NCBI GenBank assembly: GCA_029990175.1
Contig: JARKIP010000065.1
Span: forward strand, 28,994,501-29,058,500
From: Petunia secreta
Taxonomy: Eukaryota; Streptophyta; Magnoliopsida; Solanales; Solanaceae
DNA: 64,000 nucleotides
Reading direction: 5' to 3'
A program made the position numbers and the translations under genes. This document shows positions 45,764 to 57,316 of the stretch, piece by piece. Under the pieces are notes generated by a model. The model ran no database searches. It worked only from the letters and a program-made list of their open reading frames with translations, and had not been told where the DNA came from. Numbering within the stretch: position 1 is the stretch's first letter; each line of letters starts with the position of its first letter.

Positions 45764-46264
45764 CTAAGCATTGATGCTAATGTGGCCAAAGCATCGGCCA
45801 AATCGTTGTGCATTCTTGGGATATTGCCTACATTCAATAGAATCAAATATTCGGCAAAGATCTTCCAGATACTGCTTATACATGATGAGTTTCCCACCTC
45901 GAGTTACCCATTCACCCTTGATTTGATGTACTAGTAGGTCGGAATCTCCGAGCACTAGTAGTTCTTCGATGTGCATGTCTATCACCATGCGTAGACCCAT
46001 GATGCAAGCTTCGTATTCTGACGTGTTATTGCTACACCAAAAAAAAAGTTGCGCAGCCACCGAATAATAATGACCTATCGGGGATATGAGAACAGCCCCG
46101 ATACCATCACCCTTGGAGTTGGAGGTCCCATCAAAATACAACTTCCAAATATGATTATCTTGAGAAGTCAACTCCTCAATTGTGTCAACCTCTTCATCAG
46201 GAAAGTATGTCTTGATAGGTTCATACTCATCATCCACTGGATTCTCAGCTAGATGATCAGCCAA
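45764..46264 (-). pseudogene. Second, archaeal-type RNase H of the Ogre/Tat element
   Basis: Contains KLYFDGTSNSKGDGIGAVL, the DG-centred first strand, then NNTSEYEACIMGL and VLGDSDLLVHQIKGEW. These are the four conserved acidic positions of this RNase H type. Plant Tat-lineage elements carry this domain between the ordinary RNase H and the integrase. The C-terminal end is out of frame. Confidence 0.85.
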
Positions 46265-46303
46265 AGCATGGGCTTTTATTGTAGTTCGGTGACATAGACT
46301 ATA

Positions 46304-46834
46304 TCAAACCCTGTGAGTAACATTTGCCACTTGGCGAGCCTTTCTGTTGGCATTGGCTTCTGGAAAATATACTTCAATAGGTCCATCCGGCATATGAGGT
46401 AAGTAGTGTATGACAACAAATAATGCCTTAACTTTTGTGCTACCCAAGCGAGGATGCAACACGTTTTTTTCCAGCAAAGTGTACTTAACCTCGTAATCCA
46501 TGAACTTCTTGCTCATATAGTAAATGGCCTGCTCTTTCTTGCATGTGGCATCATGTTGCCCCAGTACATAACCAAATGAATTGTCCATCACCGACAGATA
46601 GAGGAACAAAGGTCGGCCCGGCTCCGGTGGGACCAACACAAGTGGGTTTGACAAGTACTGCTTGATTTGGTCAAAGGCCGCTTGACATTCCTCAGTCCAC
46701 TTAACTGCAACATCTTTCTTTAACAGCTTGAAGATTGGCTCACACGTGGTGGTGAGTTGAGCGATGAACCTACTGATGTAGTTCAATCTTCCGAGGAAAC
46801 TCATGACTTCCTTCTTATTATTTGGCGGAGGCAA
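46304..46834 (-). pseudogene. Ogre/Tat RT thumb/connection and first RNase H
   Basis: Begins MSFLGRLNYISRFIAQL, the usual sequence after the gypsy RT palm. It continues with CQAAFDQIKQYLSNPLVL and an RNase H-like segment (LYLSVMDNSFGYVLGQHD, QAIYYMSKKF). The first acidic residue of a normal DAS motif reads V-M-D-N, so catalysis of this copy is doubtful. Confidence 0.82.
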
Positions 46835-47463
46835 CTATTGTATAGCTTTGATCTTTGAAGCATCCAATTCAATGCCTTCCCTGCTGACACTGAAACCCAA
46901 CAACTTTCCAGCTGGAACACCGAATGCACATTTAGCCGGGTTCAACTTTAAATTGTACCTTCTGAGTCTTTCAAAGAATTTCCTGAGGTCTTTAACATGA
47001 TCCTCTATTGTTCTTGATTTGATTCTCACATCATCCACATACACCTCAATTTCTTTATGTATCATATCATGGAAGACGGTTTTTATGGCTCTCAAGTACG
47101 TTGCCCAAGCATTCTTTAAGCCGAACGGCATGACCCTGTAACAAAAGGTTCCCAGGGCGTGGTGAAATCCGTCTTTTCTGCGTCATCTTCATCCATCAGG
47201 ATCTGGTGATATCCGGCATAGCAATCCACAAAAGATTAGATCTCGTGTTTAGCACAATTGTCTATGAGAATGAGAATGTTAGGAAAAGGAAAATTATTCT
47301 TGGGACTGCCGTTGTTCAAATCTCGATAGTCAACACAAATTTTTTTTTTTCTATATTTCTTCGGTACCGGCACGACATTCGCCAACCAAGTGGAATACTG
47401 GAGAGATTGGATCACCTTCGCAGATAGCTGCTTCATGATTTCATCATGGATTTTCTTGCTCAT
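46835..47463 (-). pseudogene. Ogre/Tat reverse transcriptase core
   Basis: 47463-47236 has WLANVVPVPKK and CVDYRDLNNGSPKNNFPFP. 47131-46835 has MPFGLKNAWATY, the catalytic YVDDVRIKSR and AFGVPAGKLLGF. A frameshift separates them near 47140-47230. An A/T homopolymer at 47339-47350 falls within the first part. Confidence 0.87.
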
Positions 47464-47481
47464 ATCTGTCTTGAATTTCCT

Positions 47482-47904
47482 TCAAAGCTGCTTGACCAGA
47501 GGGAGACCAGGATTAATCGGCAACTTGTGAACCACCAGATTTGTGCTCAAACCGGGCATGTCATCATACGACCAAGCAAACACGTCTCTATAGTCAAACA
47601 AGACTTGGACTATGTTATTTTTCACTTTCAGTACAGCGTGCATGCTTATCTTGATTTCCCTAACATCATCGGGACTTCCCAGATTTATATTTTCTATGCC
47701 ATCCAGATTGGGTTTAGGCTTATTTTCAAACTGTTCTAATTCCCCATTTATTTCACTCTCAGCTCCCTCCTCATCATATTCTTCCTCAAATATTTCTTCG
47801 GTATCAGTTTCTTCCATGTCATCTACCTCCTCGACTGTTACTTCATAATCATTCCACCCTCCAACATGTATTTCCTCAAATTTTGGTTGATTCATTGAGA
47901 CCAA
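47482..47904 (-). pseudogene. Ogre/Tat acidic linker before the RT
   Basis: An acidic stretch (DDMEETDTEEIFEEEYDEEG) is followed by the start of the RT region with DVFAWSYDDMPGL, a phrase typical of Tat polyproteins. Confidence 0.75.
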
Positions 47905-48421
47905 GTTAAACTATATTTTAGATCAGGGCGTGATTTCAGCATACATGTCATGTTATTAAGGCCATCAGAAACATAGCTATAGAAAGAAATAAAAAACAAA
48001 AATCAGGAAAGTAATAAGATAGAATAAGGAGACAAGAAGCAATATCTTGCTTTTCATTGAATTTGAAAGATAAAAGGGTTTGACATCATAACGAGCAAAC
48101 TAAATATACTTGGATTACAATCCTTAGAATAACCAAGTATACAGAAAGGATAACAAAAACTTGCTACCAATAGCCCCTCCTGGTGGGGAGAGGCGTGGAT
48201 TCCCGGTTGTTCAGCTTCACATCAGGGCCAATATCTTTGATTTCTGCATTGCTAGGTCCTTCACCAGTTTGCACCATTTTGATTCCAAAGATGTGCCTCA
48301 GATCGGCCAGGAGCTTCTTTTGTTCTTCAGTCTCCTCAACATTTTTGGAAATAGACTTGCCCCCGTTGGGCCTCGTGAAAGATTGAGTGAGGCAAGGGAC
48401 AGGCTTCTCAGGGGACCATCC
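47905..48421. other. Spacer within the Ogre/Tat pol region
   Basis: No domain is recognised here. In Ogre elements an intron has been described between protease and RT, and this segment occupies that place, but I cannot confirm splice sites. Confidence 0.35.
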
Positions 48422-48679
48422 TTATTTCTTCATTTTCCTAGCTCTTGCTCTATCTGCAGCTGTGGGCTTGTATCCCAGTCCCCAAGTACCTTGAATTCCA
48501 AGTGTATTAATTGGATACGACATTCCTTGTAGTGATGCTCCAAGACCTTTCCTGGGTTGGAAACCGTGCTTCAACATTTCTATAGCCACTATGACTGCTG
48601 CTTCTGACAATCTTGCTTGGGGCAAAGGCTTGCCTTTTGGAACCTCCTCTACATGGACTGCTTCAAAGACTTGGTACAT
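48422..48679 (-). pseudogene. G-patch domain between protease and RT of the Ogre/Tat element
   Basis: The protein reads MLKHGFQPRKGLGASLQGM and later GLGYKP. This is the glycine-spaced G-patch pattern (hhxGaxxGxGLG...G-L-G). G-patch modules bind RNA or activate RNA helicases, and some retroviruses carry one after the protease. It is in frame for 85 codons. Confidence 0.75.
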
Positions 48680-49193
48680 CAGAGTTGGGCTATCATTGGT
48701 GATCTCAATAACTGAATGGATGGATCCGTGATCTCTCAGTGTACCATGATCATCTCACAATTCTATTCAAACTTGACAGCTTGGTGTAAGGTCGACGGTA
48801 CTACACCCGCCATATGGATTCAAGGTCTTCCCAACAGTAAATTGTAAGACGAATCCATATCAAGAACTTGAAAATCAATAGCAAAATCCACAGGCCCGAT
48901 TGTCAGTATCAATTCAATCTCACCGATCGATTGTCATTTTTCCCCGTCAAAAGCACGAAGACTCATGGTGTTGGTCCGAATTTTATCCATGTTGAATTTC
49001 AGTCTTTTCAGGGTGGACAATGGACATATGTTCAGACTGGATCCACCGTCAACCAGTACCCTTGTGACATAAGAATTGTCACACTTGACAGTCAGATGTC
49101 GTGCTTTATTGTGAAAGGGATCCTGTTACCTCAAAGATACGACTTGCGACTTCTTCGAGATTTCTGACGGTCATCTTCTCAGATACATGAGCC
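48680..49193 (-). pseudogene. Ogre/Tat aspartic protease
   Basis: The retropepsin active-site segment VLVDGGSS is encoded near 49055-49030 on the minus strand and followed by L-N-I-C-type sequence. The frame is broken on both sides, for example near 49140 and 48760. The protease processes the polyprotein. Confidence 0.7.
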
Positions 49194-49868
49194 TCATTCA
49201 GGATTTTCAACAACATGACGGTGTGCCTCAGAATGCATTAAGAAGGACAACAAAGAAATTTGAGCAGGGGTCTTCCTTAGCTGCTCCACAATGGAGTAAT
49301 CTTGCACTTTCATCTTCTTCAGAAATTCTTCTGCCTTTTTCTCAGTGACAGGTTCCTTGATGGGGCCCGGATTTTCCCTAGCTCGCTTTGCTTTTCTTAA
49401 CTCTTTTAGGGTAAAGCACAGCCCAGAACGAGTTAGACCGCCTACTTGTATTGTTTCTGCCACAACCTCCTTTCCCTTATATGTCACCACTGCCTTGTCA
49501 TAATTCTATGGGACAGCATTAGTGTTTTTCATAGGAATCTGAGGTGTGCTCTTTATGACAAAGGCTCTCACAACTTGTTCTGATCATCTTCACGGGGTGC
49601 CCTTTTGATAACCAACTTTGGCTTGGCAACATGGTTTGTTTCCCCTTCATTTCTGCTGGTCTTTTGGATTACCAACTTTGGTTTCTCAGTCACCTCTTCT
49701 TTTTTCTCAACGGCTCTTCTCACTGTCAGCACTGGCTTGTTCAGCTGGATAGGATGCCTTACTTTACTCGGCACAACCGAAGGAATTGGTTGCATCATTT
49801 CCACCCCAATTGTTATAGCATCAACTGACACTATTGGTCTTGCAGATTCATCTTCAAATCCCCCTTCG
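49194..49868 (-). pseudogene. Ogre/Tat gag-protease junction region
   Basis: 49831-49568 is rich in Lys and Val with a repeated KPKLVI(K/Q) phrase. 49490-49194 contains GGLTRSGLCFTLKELRKAK and EEFLKKMKVQDYSIVEQLRKTP, sequence that precedes the protease in Solanaceae Ogre-type polyproteins. The chromovirus insertion lies just upstream. Confidence 0.75.
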
Positions 49869-49873
49869 CATAT
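49869..49873. repeat. Target-site duplication CATAT (left)
   Basis: CATAT immediately before the TG of the 5' LTR. An identical copy follows the 3' LTR at 59441-59445. Confidence 0.92.
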
Positions 49874-52023
49874 TGAAACGACCTTCAGTGGTCGTTTAAG
49901 GAATTAGGACCTCGGTGACGTGTCGTTAATTTTAAAAGCTTCGTAAGGACCATTCCGACTTGTCTGTAAAATTTGAGCTAAATTAGACCTCTTTTGGTAG
50001 GCATCGGAAGAAGGTTTCAGTTTTCATTGACCATAAATCGTAAAAAGGAGGTTTTCGAGCAAAATTTTGGTGAATGAGCTCCGATTATAAATCTGGAAGC
50101 GTCACTAGGTTCGTATGGTCATTTATGATATATGTGAATTTTTGAAGTGAGTTTCGAGGTTGTTCGGTTGATTTCGGCTAAAGTTTCGAAAAAATTAATA
50201 ATTTGGTCCTTTTTCCATTTAATTAGTATCTGGAGTTTCGGGTGTCCGATTTGAGATTTGCCTTGGCGAGTATGTTACGTATATTTTGTATAACTTACTT
50301 GAAAAATGTTGGATCATTTCGACTTCTCTAGGGTTCCATTTTAATTTTAATCATCGTAGCGAATTTATTTTAAAAAAAAAATTAAATTAGAATGTCGGTT
50401 AGCTAAGGGATTTAATCCCTTAGCAGCAGCAAGTTACATATACAAGCAGAAACATACAAATATAGATAGGAAAAGAAAGAGGAAAAAAGGGAAAAAGAGG
50501 TGGGAAAAGAGTGGAATTTCTACCCCAAATCTCCAGGTAATGATGTTAACTCATTATCTTAGTTTATTACATGTGTTTGACTATATTCTTACAGTAAAAA
50601 TAGGGGTATTGGACATTGGGCTAATGACTTAAATTGATAGTTTAAAGGGTCAATTGGCCCCCGATGATGGAAATGATTATATATTCGTACTCAGTGAGTT
50701 GTGGGCAACATATAAATGTAATTTATTTAGGGTTTGGTTATGTGACTTTGAACCATATACATAGGTCTGGTCTGCGTATTACGTATGCGAATAAGGTATC
50801 AGGTTCCTAACTGGATTGCCCTAAGACATAAGGAATGAAGCCTTTAGCTTTATTTGATATAATTTTTCTGCTTATTGAATAGAGCGGGATCGTTTGGCAA
50901 TTAATCCAAAGAAAAAAGCAATTGTTGAGTAGCAGGGCTAGCTTTGGAATATGATAAGTCTTTTTATCCATTTCTTTAGAGGCACCTGGCCTCGTGGATT
51001 TTCTACCACGTGTTCTTTACATGTGTAGCTGCCGATAGGCATACTAATTACGCCTTAAATTTGAATTTACATTGTATATTATATGTTATGTCCTGTTGTT
51101 GATATTGCATTGAGGATCTGGGCGTTGTACTCTCGCTGTGAGTTGACATATACTTCCCGGCAATCGAGGAGAGTCCCGCGCCGGTGAAGGGTTATTATTG
51201 CATCATATTGAGGGTAGAAGGATTCTGCCCTCGGAGTAGGAGGATTCCGCTCCATTGCATCATATTGAGGGTAGGAGGATTCCGCCCTCGGAGCAGGAGG
51301 ATTTCGGTCCATCGCATCATATTGAGGGTAGGAGGATTCCGCCCTCAGAGCAGGAGGATTCCACTCCATTCATTTGGCACATGTGACCCTTTGCATCATA
51401 CTTCATTTCATTTCATTTCATCTCATTCCATTTCATTTCATACCATTGTGTAGACTCATGACTACTGTATTGCTTATATGTGCATTGCTTATTTGTTGAT
51501 TGTTGTCTGGTTCCGTTTCCCTGACTAGCGTATGTATTTTTCGAGGTTGCTAGTTTGTTCGAACTTATTGAGTCCTTATGACTCACCCCTATTTGTTCTT
51601 GTGTATTCTTTTCGTTCGACAGATTCTGCTCCAGGAACCAGCCAGCCTCATCGTGATTGACGTGTAGTACGTTTTCAGCTGTCTACGGTGAGCCATCTTG
51701 TTCATTGCGGCCACCAACTTCAGATATTACGGTTTTCTTTACTTTTGCTCCCTTCGGGAGGTGTGTATATCTTTTGGCCTTCTTAGATGTTTAATCTGGA
51801 AATCTTTAAAACTATGTATTCTGGGTAGTTAGTTGTATTATTCAGGCAGCTTGTATGTTTGTCTATCCTTGAGAGTTATCTTATGTTGTTAAAGTTTTGT
51901 TCATTTTCATTTCAAGGTAATTCTTCACAATTTATATCGATTCAGTCAATAGGGTTCGCCCGACAGGTTTAGTGGAGGTAGTCGGGTGCCCGCACGGCCT
52001 AACCGAGAATTCGGGTTGTGTCA
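49874..52023 (+). repeat. 5' LTR of the chromovirus
   Basis: Starts TGAAACGACCTTCAGTGG and ends GAATTCGGGTTGTGTCA. Closely similar to 57317-59440 and to the solo LTR at 19728. It contains a 57-bp tandem array at about 51195-51370. Confidence 0.95.
51195..51372. repeat. 57-bp tandem repeats in the 5' LTR, about 3 copies
   Basis: Unit contains CATCATATTGAGGGTAGGAG and GATTCCGCCCTCGGAGCAGG. The 3' LTR has the same array at about 58614-58792. Confidence 0.9.
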
Positions 52024-52025
52024 GT

Positions 52026-52041
52026 TGGTATCAGAGCCCAG
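52026..52041 (+). other. Primer binding site (initiator tRNA-Met)
   Basis: TGGTATCAGAGCCCAG lies two bases after the LTR end. It is the standard plant initiator-Met primer sequence. Confidence 0.95.
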
Positions 52042-52221
52042 TTTAGAGTCTTTCCAGATCATGACAATGTCTAATAGAGTCTCGCTGATCGGGCGGAGAC
52101 GTCCGTACCTATTTACGAGAGGCTATGGTAGCATTTAGGCAGTTTCCTTTCTTTCATTCCCCATCGTGCGTGAGTCTCCTTATCTGAAGTTAAATATTTT
52201 TTTTATTATCTTCCGCAGTAA

Positions 52222-53800
52222 ATGGTGAAAACGCGCGCGAATGTCTAGCGAGAGGCTGAGGAGCCATCGGTGGCTTCTGTGCCTGCAGCTCCGCGGGTTG
52301 GCGGTGTTGGCCGTGGTAGAGGTCGTGGTCGAGGGAGATGTAGAGTTGCCCAGGCCGCGAGGATGGTGGATCATGTTGATCCTGCTGCAGAGGTTCCTGT
52401 AGTGCCGCCTCTTGCTGACCAGGGCTTATTCGTACCCCCTGCACTTCATGACGCTTTTATGAGATTCTTAGCGACGCAGATGCCCCAAGGACCTCCTATT
52501 CCTCAGGCTGCCGTAGATGCTCATATTCCTCAGGCTGCTGTAGATGCTCCTATTCCTCAGGCTGCTGTAGATGCTCCTATTCCTCAGGCTGTCGTAGATG
52601 CTCCTATCCCTCAGGCTGCGGTAGATATTGGTTCTTAGGTTCAGGAAGCCCCCATTCCAGCTCCACATGTAGCCCCAGCAGTTCATGTTCCAGGTGGTCA
52701 TATTCCAGAGGTAGCGGGTGTTATACCTCCGGTTGTTCAGGCTGGTCAGCCAGTCCATGTAGCAGGTCAAGTTGATGATCCGGCAAGGCTCCATTATTTT
52801 ATCTGACTTAGTCCTCCGAAGTTCTCTGGTCAGAAATCAAATAAGCTTAAGCATCGTGAGTTTGTTGATCAATGTCAGCGTATCTTAGAGGCCCTTGGAT
52901 ATCTTGAGCAGTATGGAGTTGATTATACTTCCTTCCAGTTTGAAGATCCGGCTTTAGCGTGGTGGACCGTACTCCGATCAGCTAGGCAGGGCTTACCTAA
53001 GCTGACCTGGAGTGAGTTCTCCCATCGATTCATGGAGAAGTTTTTCCCTCGCAGTCAGCAGGATGAGAAGAGGAGACAGTTTGAGAGGATTGGGCAGGGT
53101 AACCTGTCAGTTACGGAGTACGAGCTTTTATTTTCAGAGATGTCCAGCTATGCTCCACATCTCGTGCAGGAGCCTTCTGAGAGGGTCAGACGTTTTATTG
53201 ATGGGCTTTCTCCTTATTTGCGGTCCCAGATGCTCGTAAGATTGAGGCTGGTACTCTATTTGATGTCGCTATCGATATTGCGAGGTGGTATGAGGCCTAT
53301 CATAGATTGGAGATAGAGGAGTTAGAGTGGGAGAGTAAGAGATCTTGTAGTCCAGGGCATTCTAGTACCTCGTATGGAGGTAGGAGTTATCAGCAGCAGA
53401 GTGGGCCTCCTGTCAAACCAGCTCAGTTTCCAGCGTGTGGTTCTCAGGACGCGCCTACTTCTTCTCAGGGTCAGTTTGGGTTTCGCCCGCGAGATCAGTC
53501 TCAGTTCGATCAGCGTAGATTTACTCCAGGGTGCTTTATCTGTCAGGATCTAGGGCATCATAAGAAGGATTGCCCTTATCTCCATCAGCAGGGTAGTAGC
53601 CGCCCTTTCCCTCGCCTTCCAGCGCCTATGCAGCAACAGCCTCAGGGTGCCCCTCCAAGGTCTCAGCCAGTTAGAGGTGCACCACCACCCGGTAAAGGTC
53701 GTGGGCATGGTCCTAGTTATCCCTCTAGTGGTGGTCGTCAGGGTAGCAGCTCAGCTCAACCGCAGAGACAGCTATATGCACTTCCGGCCAGGCAGGATGC
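52222..53800 (+). pseudogene. Chromovirus gag
   Basis: The first ATG of the frame is 52222 (MVKTRANV). An Arg/Gly-rich patch (GVGRGRGRGRGRCR) follows, then a Pro/Ala stretch with the decapeptide IPQAAVDAPI repeated about five times (52497-52620). The capsid domain (FMEKFFPRSQQDEKRRQFER, ELLFSEMSSYAPHLV, RRFIDGLSPYLR) is at 53029-53230 and the zinc knuckle CFICQDLGHHKKDCP at about 53535. Stops: TAG 52246, TAG 52636, TGA 52804. A frameshift lies near 53235. Confidence 0.9.
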
Positions 53801-54362
53801 CGAGGCATCCCCAGCTGTTATTACAGATATTTTATCTGTTTGTGGTCTAGATGCATATTCTTTGGTGGATCCGGGATCTATGTATTCATATGTATCTCCT
53901 TATTTTGCTTCGGGTTTTCATGTTGATTATATGTGTCTTCGTGATCCACTCTGTGTTTCTACTCCTATTGAAGACATTATCATTGTGGATCGAGTTTATC
54001 CAGCTTGTACCATATCTTTTGGGGGTCGTGAGACACTAGTAGATCTTCTAATCCTAGATATGGTTGATTTTAATGTTATTATTGGCATGGATTTGTTGGC
54101 GTCATGTCAAGCCATGTTAGATTATCATGCCAAGTCTCTTCAGTTGTCTCTTCCTTGTTCAGCACCGGTGGTGTGGCAGGGCTCTTATTTGCCACCCATG
54201 GGGCATGTTATTTCTTTCCTGAAGGCAAAGCAGATAATGGATAAAGGGTGTCCAACGTATCTTGCCATGGTTCGAGATACCACTGTGGAGGTTCCATCTC
54301 TCGAATCCGTTCCTAACGTTAGGGAGTTCCCTGATGTGTTTCCAGATGATTTGCGCTCCTGA
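53801..54362 (+). pseudogene. Chromovirus aspartic protease
   Basis: Follows gag in the same open frame (351 codons from 53307). The active-site segment is LVDPGSMYSYVS near 53865, where related elements usually have D-x-G-S/T followed by H. A later VIIGMDLLASCQAML matches the retropepsin flap-to-end region. The frame is lost near 54355, just before the RT. Confidence 0.85.
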
Positions 54363-55600
54363 TCGAGAGATCGAGTTTGGCACTGATATAGTTCCAGGGA
54401 CTCAGCCTATTTCTATCCCACCTTATCGCATGGCTCCATCAGAGTTAAAGGAGCTGAAAGAGCAGTTGCAGGATTTGTTTGATAAGGGGTTTATTAGGCC
54501 GAGTATTTCTCCGTGGGGTGCTCCTGTTATCGTCAGCTAAATAAGGTCACAATCAAGAATAAGTATCCCTTGCCTCGTATTGATAATTTGTTTGATCAGT
54601 TGCAGGGTGCCAAATTCTTTTCTAAGATTGATTTGTGATCTGGTTATCATCAGCTAAAGATTCGTGAGTTAGATATCTCGAAGACTGCTTTTAGGACTCG
54701 TTATGGCCATTATGAGTTCCTAGTTATGTCTTTTGGGCTGACTAATGCCCCTGCAGCCTTTATGGATCTCATGAACCGAGTGTTTAAGCCATTCCTTGAT
54801 TCCTTTGACATTGTCTTCATTGATGATATTCTTATTTATTCTCGTAGCTACGAAGAGCATGATTATAATCTGAGGGTGGTTCTTCAGACCCCCCGTGATC
54901 GTAAGTTGTATGCTAAGTTCTCGAAATGTGAGTTTTGGCTTGATTCTGTGACATTTTTGGGTCACATGGTATCTAGTGAGGGTAAGGTTGATCCGAAGAA
55001 GATTGAAGCAGTGCAGAAATGGCTTCGTCCTACCACTCCAACGGAGATTCGCAGCTTCCTTGGATTGGCAGGTTATTATCGGAGGTTTGTAGAGAAGTTC
55101 TCTACTATTGCAGCTCCCCTAACTCGCCTGACGTAGAAGGCGGTTCAGCTTCGATGGTTTGATGAGTGTGAGGCAAGCTTCCAAAAGCTTAAGGACTTAT
55201 GACTTCAGCTACAGTGCTTTCCCTTCCTTCTGGCACCGGTGGATTTGTAGTCTATTGTGATGCATCTCGTGTGGGCTTGGGTTGTGTTCTCATGCAGCAC
55301 GGGAAGGTAATTGCTTATGCTTCCAGACAGTTGAAGCGGAAAGAGAAGAATTATCGGACTCACTATTTAGAATTGGCAGCTGTGGTCTTTATTTTGAAAA
55401 TATGGAGGCATTATCTTTATGGCGAGTCTTGAGGTGTATACGGATCATAAGAGTCTGCAGTATCTTCTCTCTCAGAAGGATCTTAATGGCCGGCAGCGGA
55501 GGTAGCTTGAATTGATTAAAGATTATGATCTCACTATCCGCTATCATCCTGGGAAGGCGAACGTGGTAGCAGATGCTTTGAGCAGGAAGTCCATGGGTAG
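54363..55600 (+). pseudogene. Chromovirus reverse transcriptase and RNase H
   Basis: RT starts with ISIPPYRMAPSELKELKEQL. A deletion at about 54535 removes the segment that normally holds the first catalytic Asp neighbourhood. The second motif MSFGLTNAPAAFMDLMN and the catalytic FIDDILIYSRS (54812-54844) are intact. RNase H shows YCDASRVGLGCVLMQ, SRQLKRKEKNY and THYLELAAVV. Stops: TGA 54637, TAG 55134, TAG 55503. A frameshift lies near 55430. Confidence 0.9.
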
Positions 55601-57010
55601 CATGGATTTTCTTTATGCTGATATGAGACCATTGGCCCGAGAATTGCAGTCCCTTGGCGACTCTGGCGTGATATTTCTTCTCCCATACTCCAGTCGAGTC
55701 TTAGCGTGTATTGCAGTTCAGTCTTCCTTAGTCAATCAGATTAAGGGAAGACAGTTCGAGGATCCTCATCTGCAAGAGTTGCGTGGTCGTGTCCTAAGTG
55801 GAGGAGTTCCCTCCTTCGAGCTTGATTCAGATGGAATTCTTCGGTTTAATGGTCGACTTTGTGTTCCTGATGTGGGGGATTTGAGGCAGTCAGTGCTCGG
55901 TGAATCTCATAACTCGCGTTATTCCATTCTTCCTGGTATTAAAAAAATGTGTCAGGACCTCCGAGAGCTATACTGGTGGAAGGGGATGAAGACAGGTGTA
56001 TTTGATTATGTATCTCGTTGCTTGAACTGTCAGTAGGTTAAGTTCGAGCACCGGAGACCAGCAGGGTTAGCTCAGGCATTGCCCAATCCCAAGTGGAAGT
56101 GGGAGCACATCACGATGGATTTTATAGTTGGTCTGCCAAAGACCCTGCGGCGCCACGATTCAGCGTGGGTCATTGTCGATAGACTGACTAAATCAGCTCA
56201 CTTTATCCCTGTAAAGACTACTGATTCAGCTCAGAGATTGGCTCGGATTTTCATTGAGCAGGTGGTTAGGCTGCATGGTACTCCTATATCTATTATCTCA
56301 GATCGTGGTTTCCAATTTACTTCTCAGTTCTGGCAGTCTTTTCAGAGAGAGTTGGGGACCCAAGTGCAGCTTAGCATAGTATTCCATCCTCAGACTGATA
56401 GTCAGTCCGAGCGGGTTATACAAATTTTAGAGGACATGCTGAGAGCTTGTGCATTGGACTTCGCGGGTTACTGGGATGATCATTTGGCGTTAGCAGAGTT
56501 CTCTTATAATAATAGCTACCAGTCTTCCATTCAGATGGCTCTATTTGAGGCCATAGTCGTCAATGTCGTTCTCCTATTGGCTGGTTGAGACTCGAGATTT
56601 CGAGGTGATGAGTTCAGATATGGTTCGTCAAACTCTTGATGTGGTTCGTGTTATTCAGGATCGTTTGCGGACCGCCCAGAGTAGGCAGATTTCATATTCG
56701 AACCGGAGAAGCCAAGAGTTAGAGTTTGAGGTCGGCGACATGGTATTTCTTAAAGTGTCGCCAATGCGAGGTGTAAAAAGATTTGGTAGGAAAGGAAAGC
56801 TTAGTCCCAGGTTCATTGGCCCTTTCCATATCGAGAAGCATATTGGTAAGGTAGCTTATCGGCTCGACTTGCCAGCTTATATGCCAGTTTACCAAGTTTT
56901 ACATGTATCAATGCTTTGGAAGTGTATCCGATATCCTTCCAAAGTGATCGAATTAGACCCTGCTCAGCTAGATGTGAATCTGGCCTGCGAGGAGTTCCCA
57001 ATTGCTATAG
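55601..57010 (+). pseudogene. Chromovirus integrase
   Basis: The zinc-binding part spans about 55890-56036 (HNSRYSILPGIKKMCQDL, then CLNCQ). The core has WEHITMDFIVGLP (first Asp), ISDRGFQFTSQFW (second Asp) and FHPQTDSQSERVIQILEDML (catalytic Glu region). Then comes a C-terminal domain with VGDMVFLKVSPMRGVKRFG and PRFIGPF. A TAG lies at 56034 and a frameshift near 56570. Confidence 0.9.
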
Positions 57011-57150
57011 TTGCGCGTGATGTCCGAAAGCTTCGTTCGAAGCAAATTCCGATGGTTCGAGTGCGATGGAATAATCGTCCTTGTGAGGAGGACACTTGGG
57101 AGCTTGAGTCCAGTATGCGTGAGAGATATTCTTACCTCTTCAACGATTAA
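57011..57150 (+). pseudogene. Chromodomain at the integrase C-terminus
   Basis: The last ~45 residues read VRKLRSKQIPMVRVRWNNRP, then EEDTWELESSMRERYSYLF. This is the group II chromodomain of Del/Tekay elements, which lacks the first aromatic-cage residues of classical chromodomains. In relatives it targets integration to heterochromatin. It is open to the stop at 57148. Confidence 0.82.
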
Positions 57151-57316
57151 GCTTTGATCTTGGTCTTTAAAGCCTAAAAGCTCTTATCATTGTATATGAT
57201 TTTAGTTTCGTAGTAAATATCATTGAAAATTGGTGTAAGTATTCTCATTAGAGGTGTGAAATCTATTTTAGACTCTTGTTCGTTCGAGGGCGAACGAGAG
57301 TCTAAGTGGAGGAGAA
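57151..57316 (+). other. 3' untranslated leader to LTR with polypurine tract
   Basis: Short non-coding segment ending AAGTGGAGGAGAA directly before the TGAAACG start of the 3' LTR. The tract primes plus-strand synthesis. Confidence 0.85.

Noticed and set aside
51079..51369. Repeat protein with R-A-E-S-S-Y-P-Q-Y-D-A-M units
   Set aside because: Antisense translation of the 57-bp array in the chromovirus LTR.
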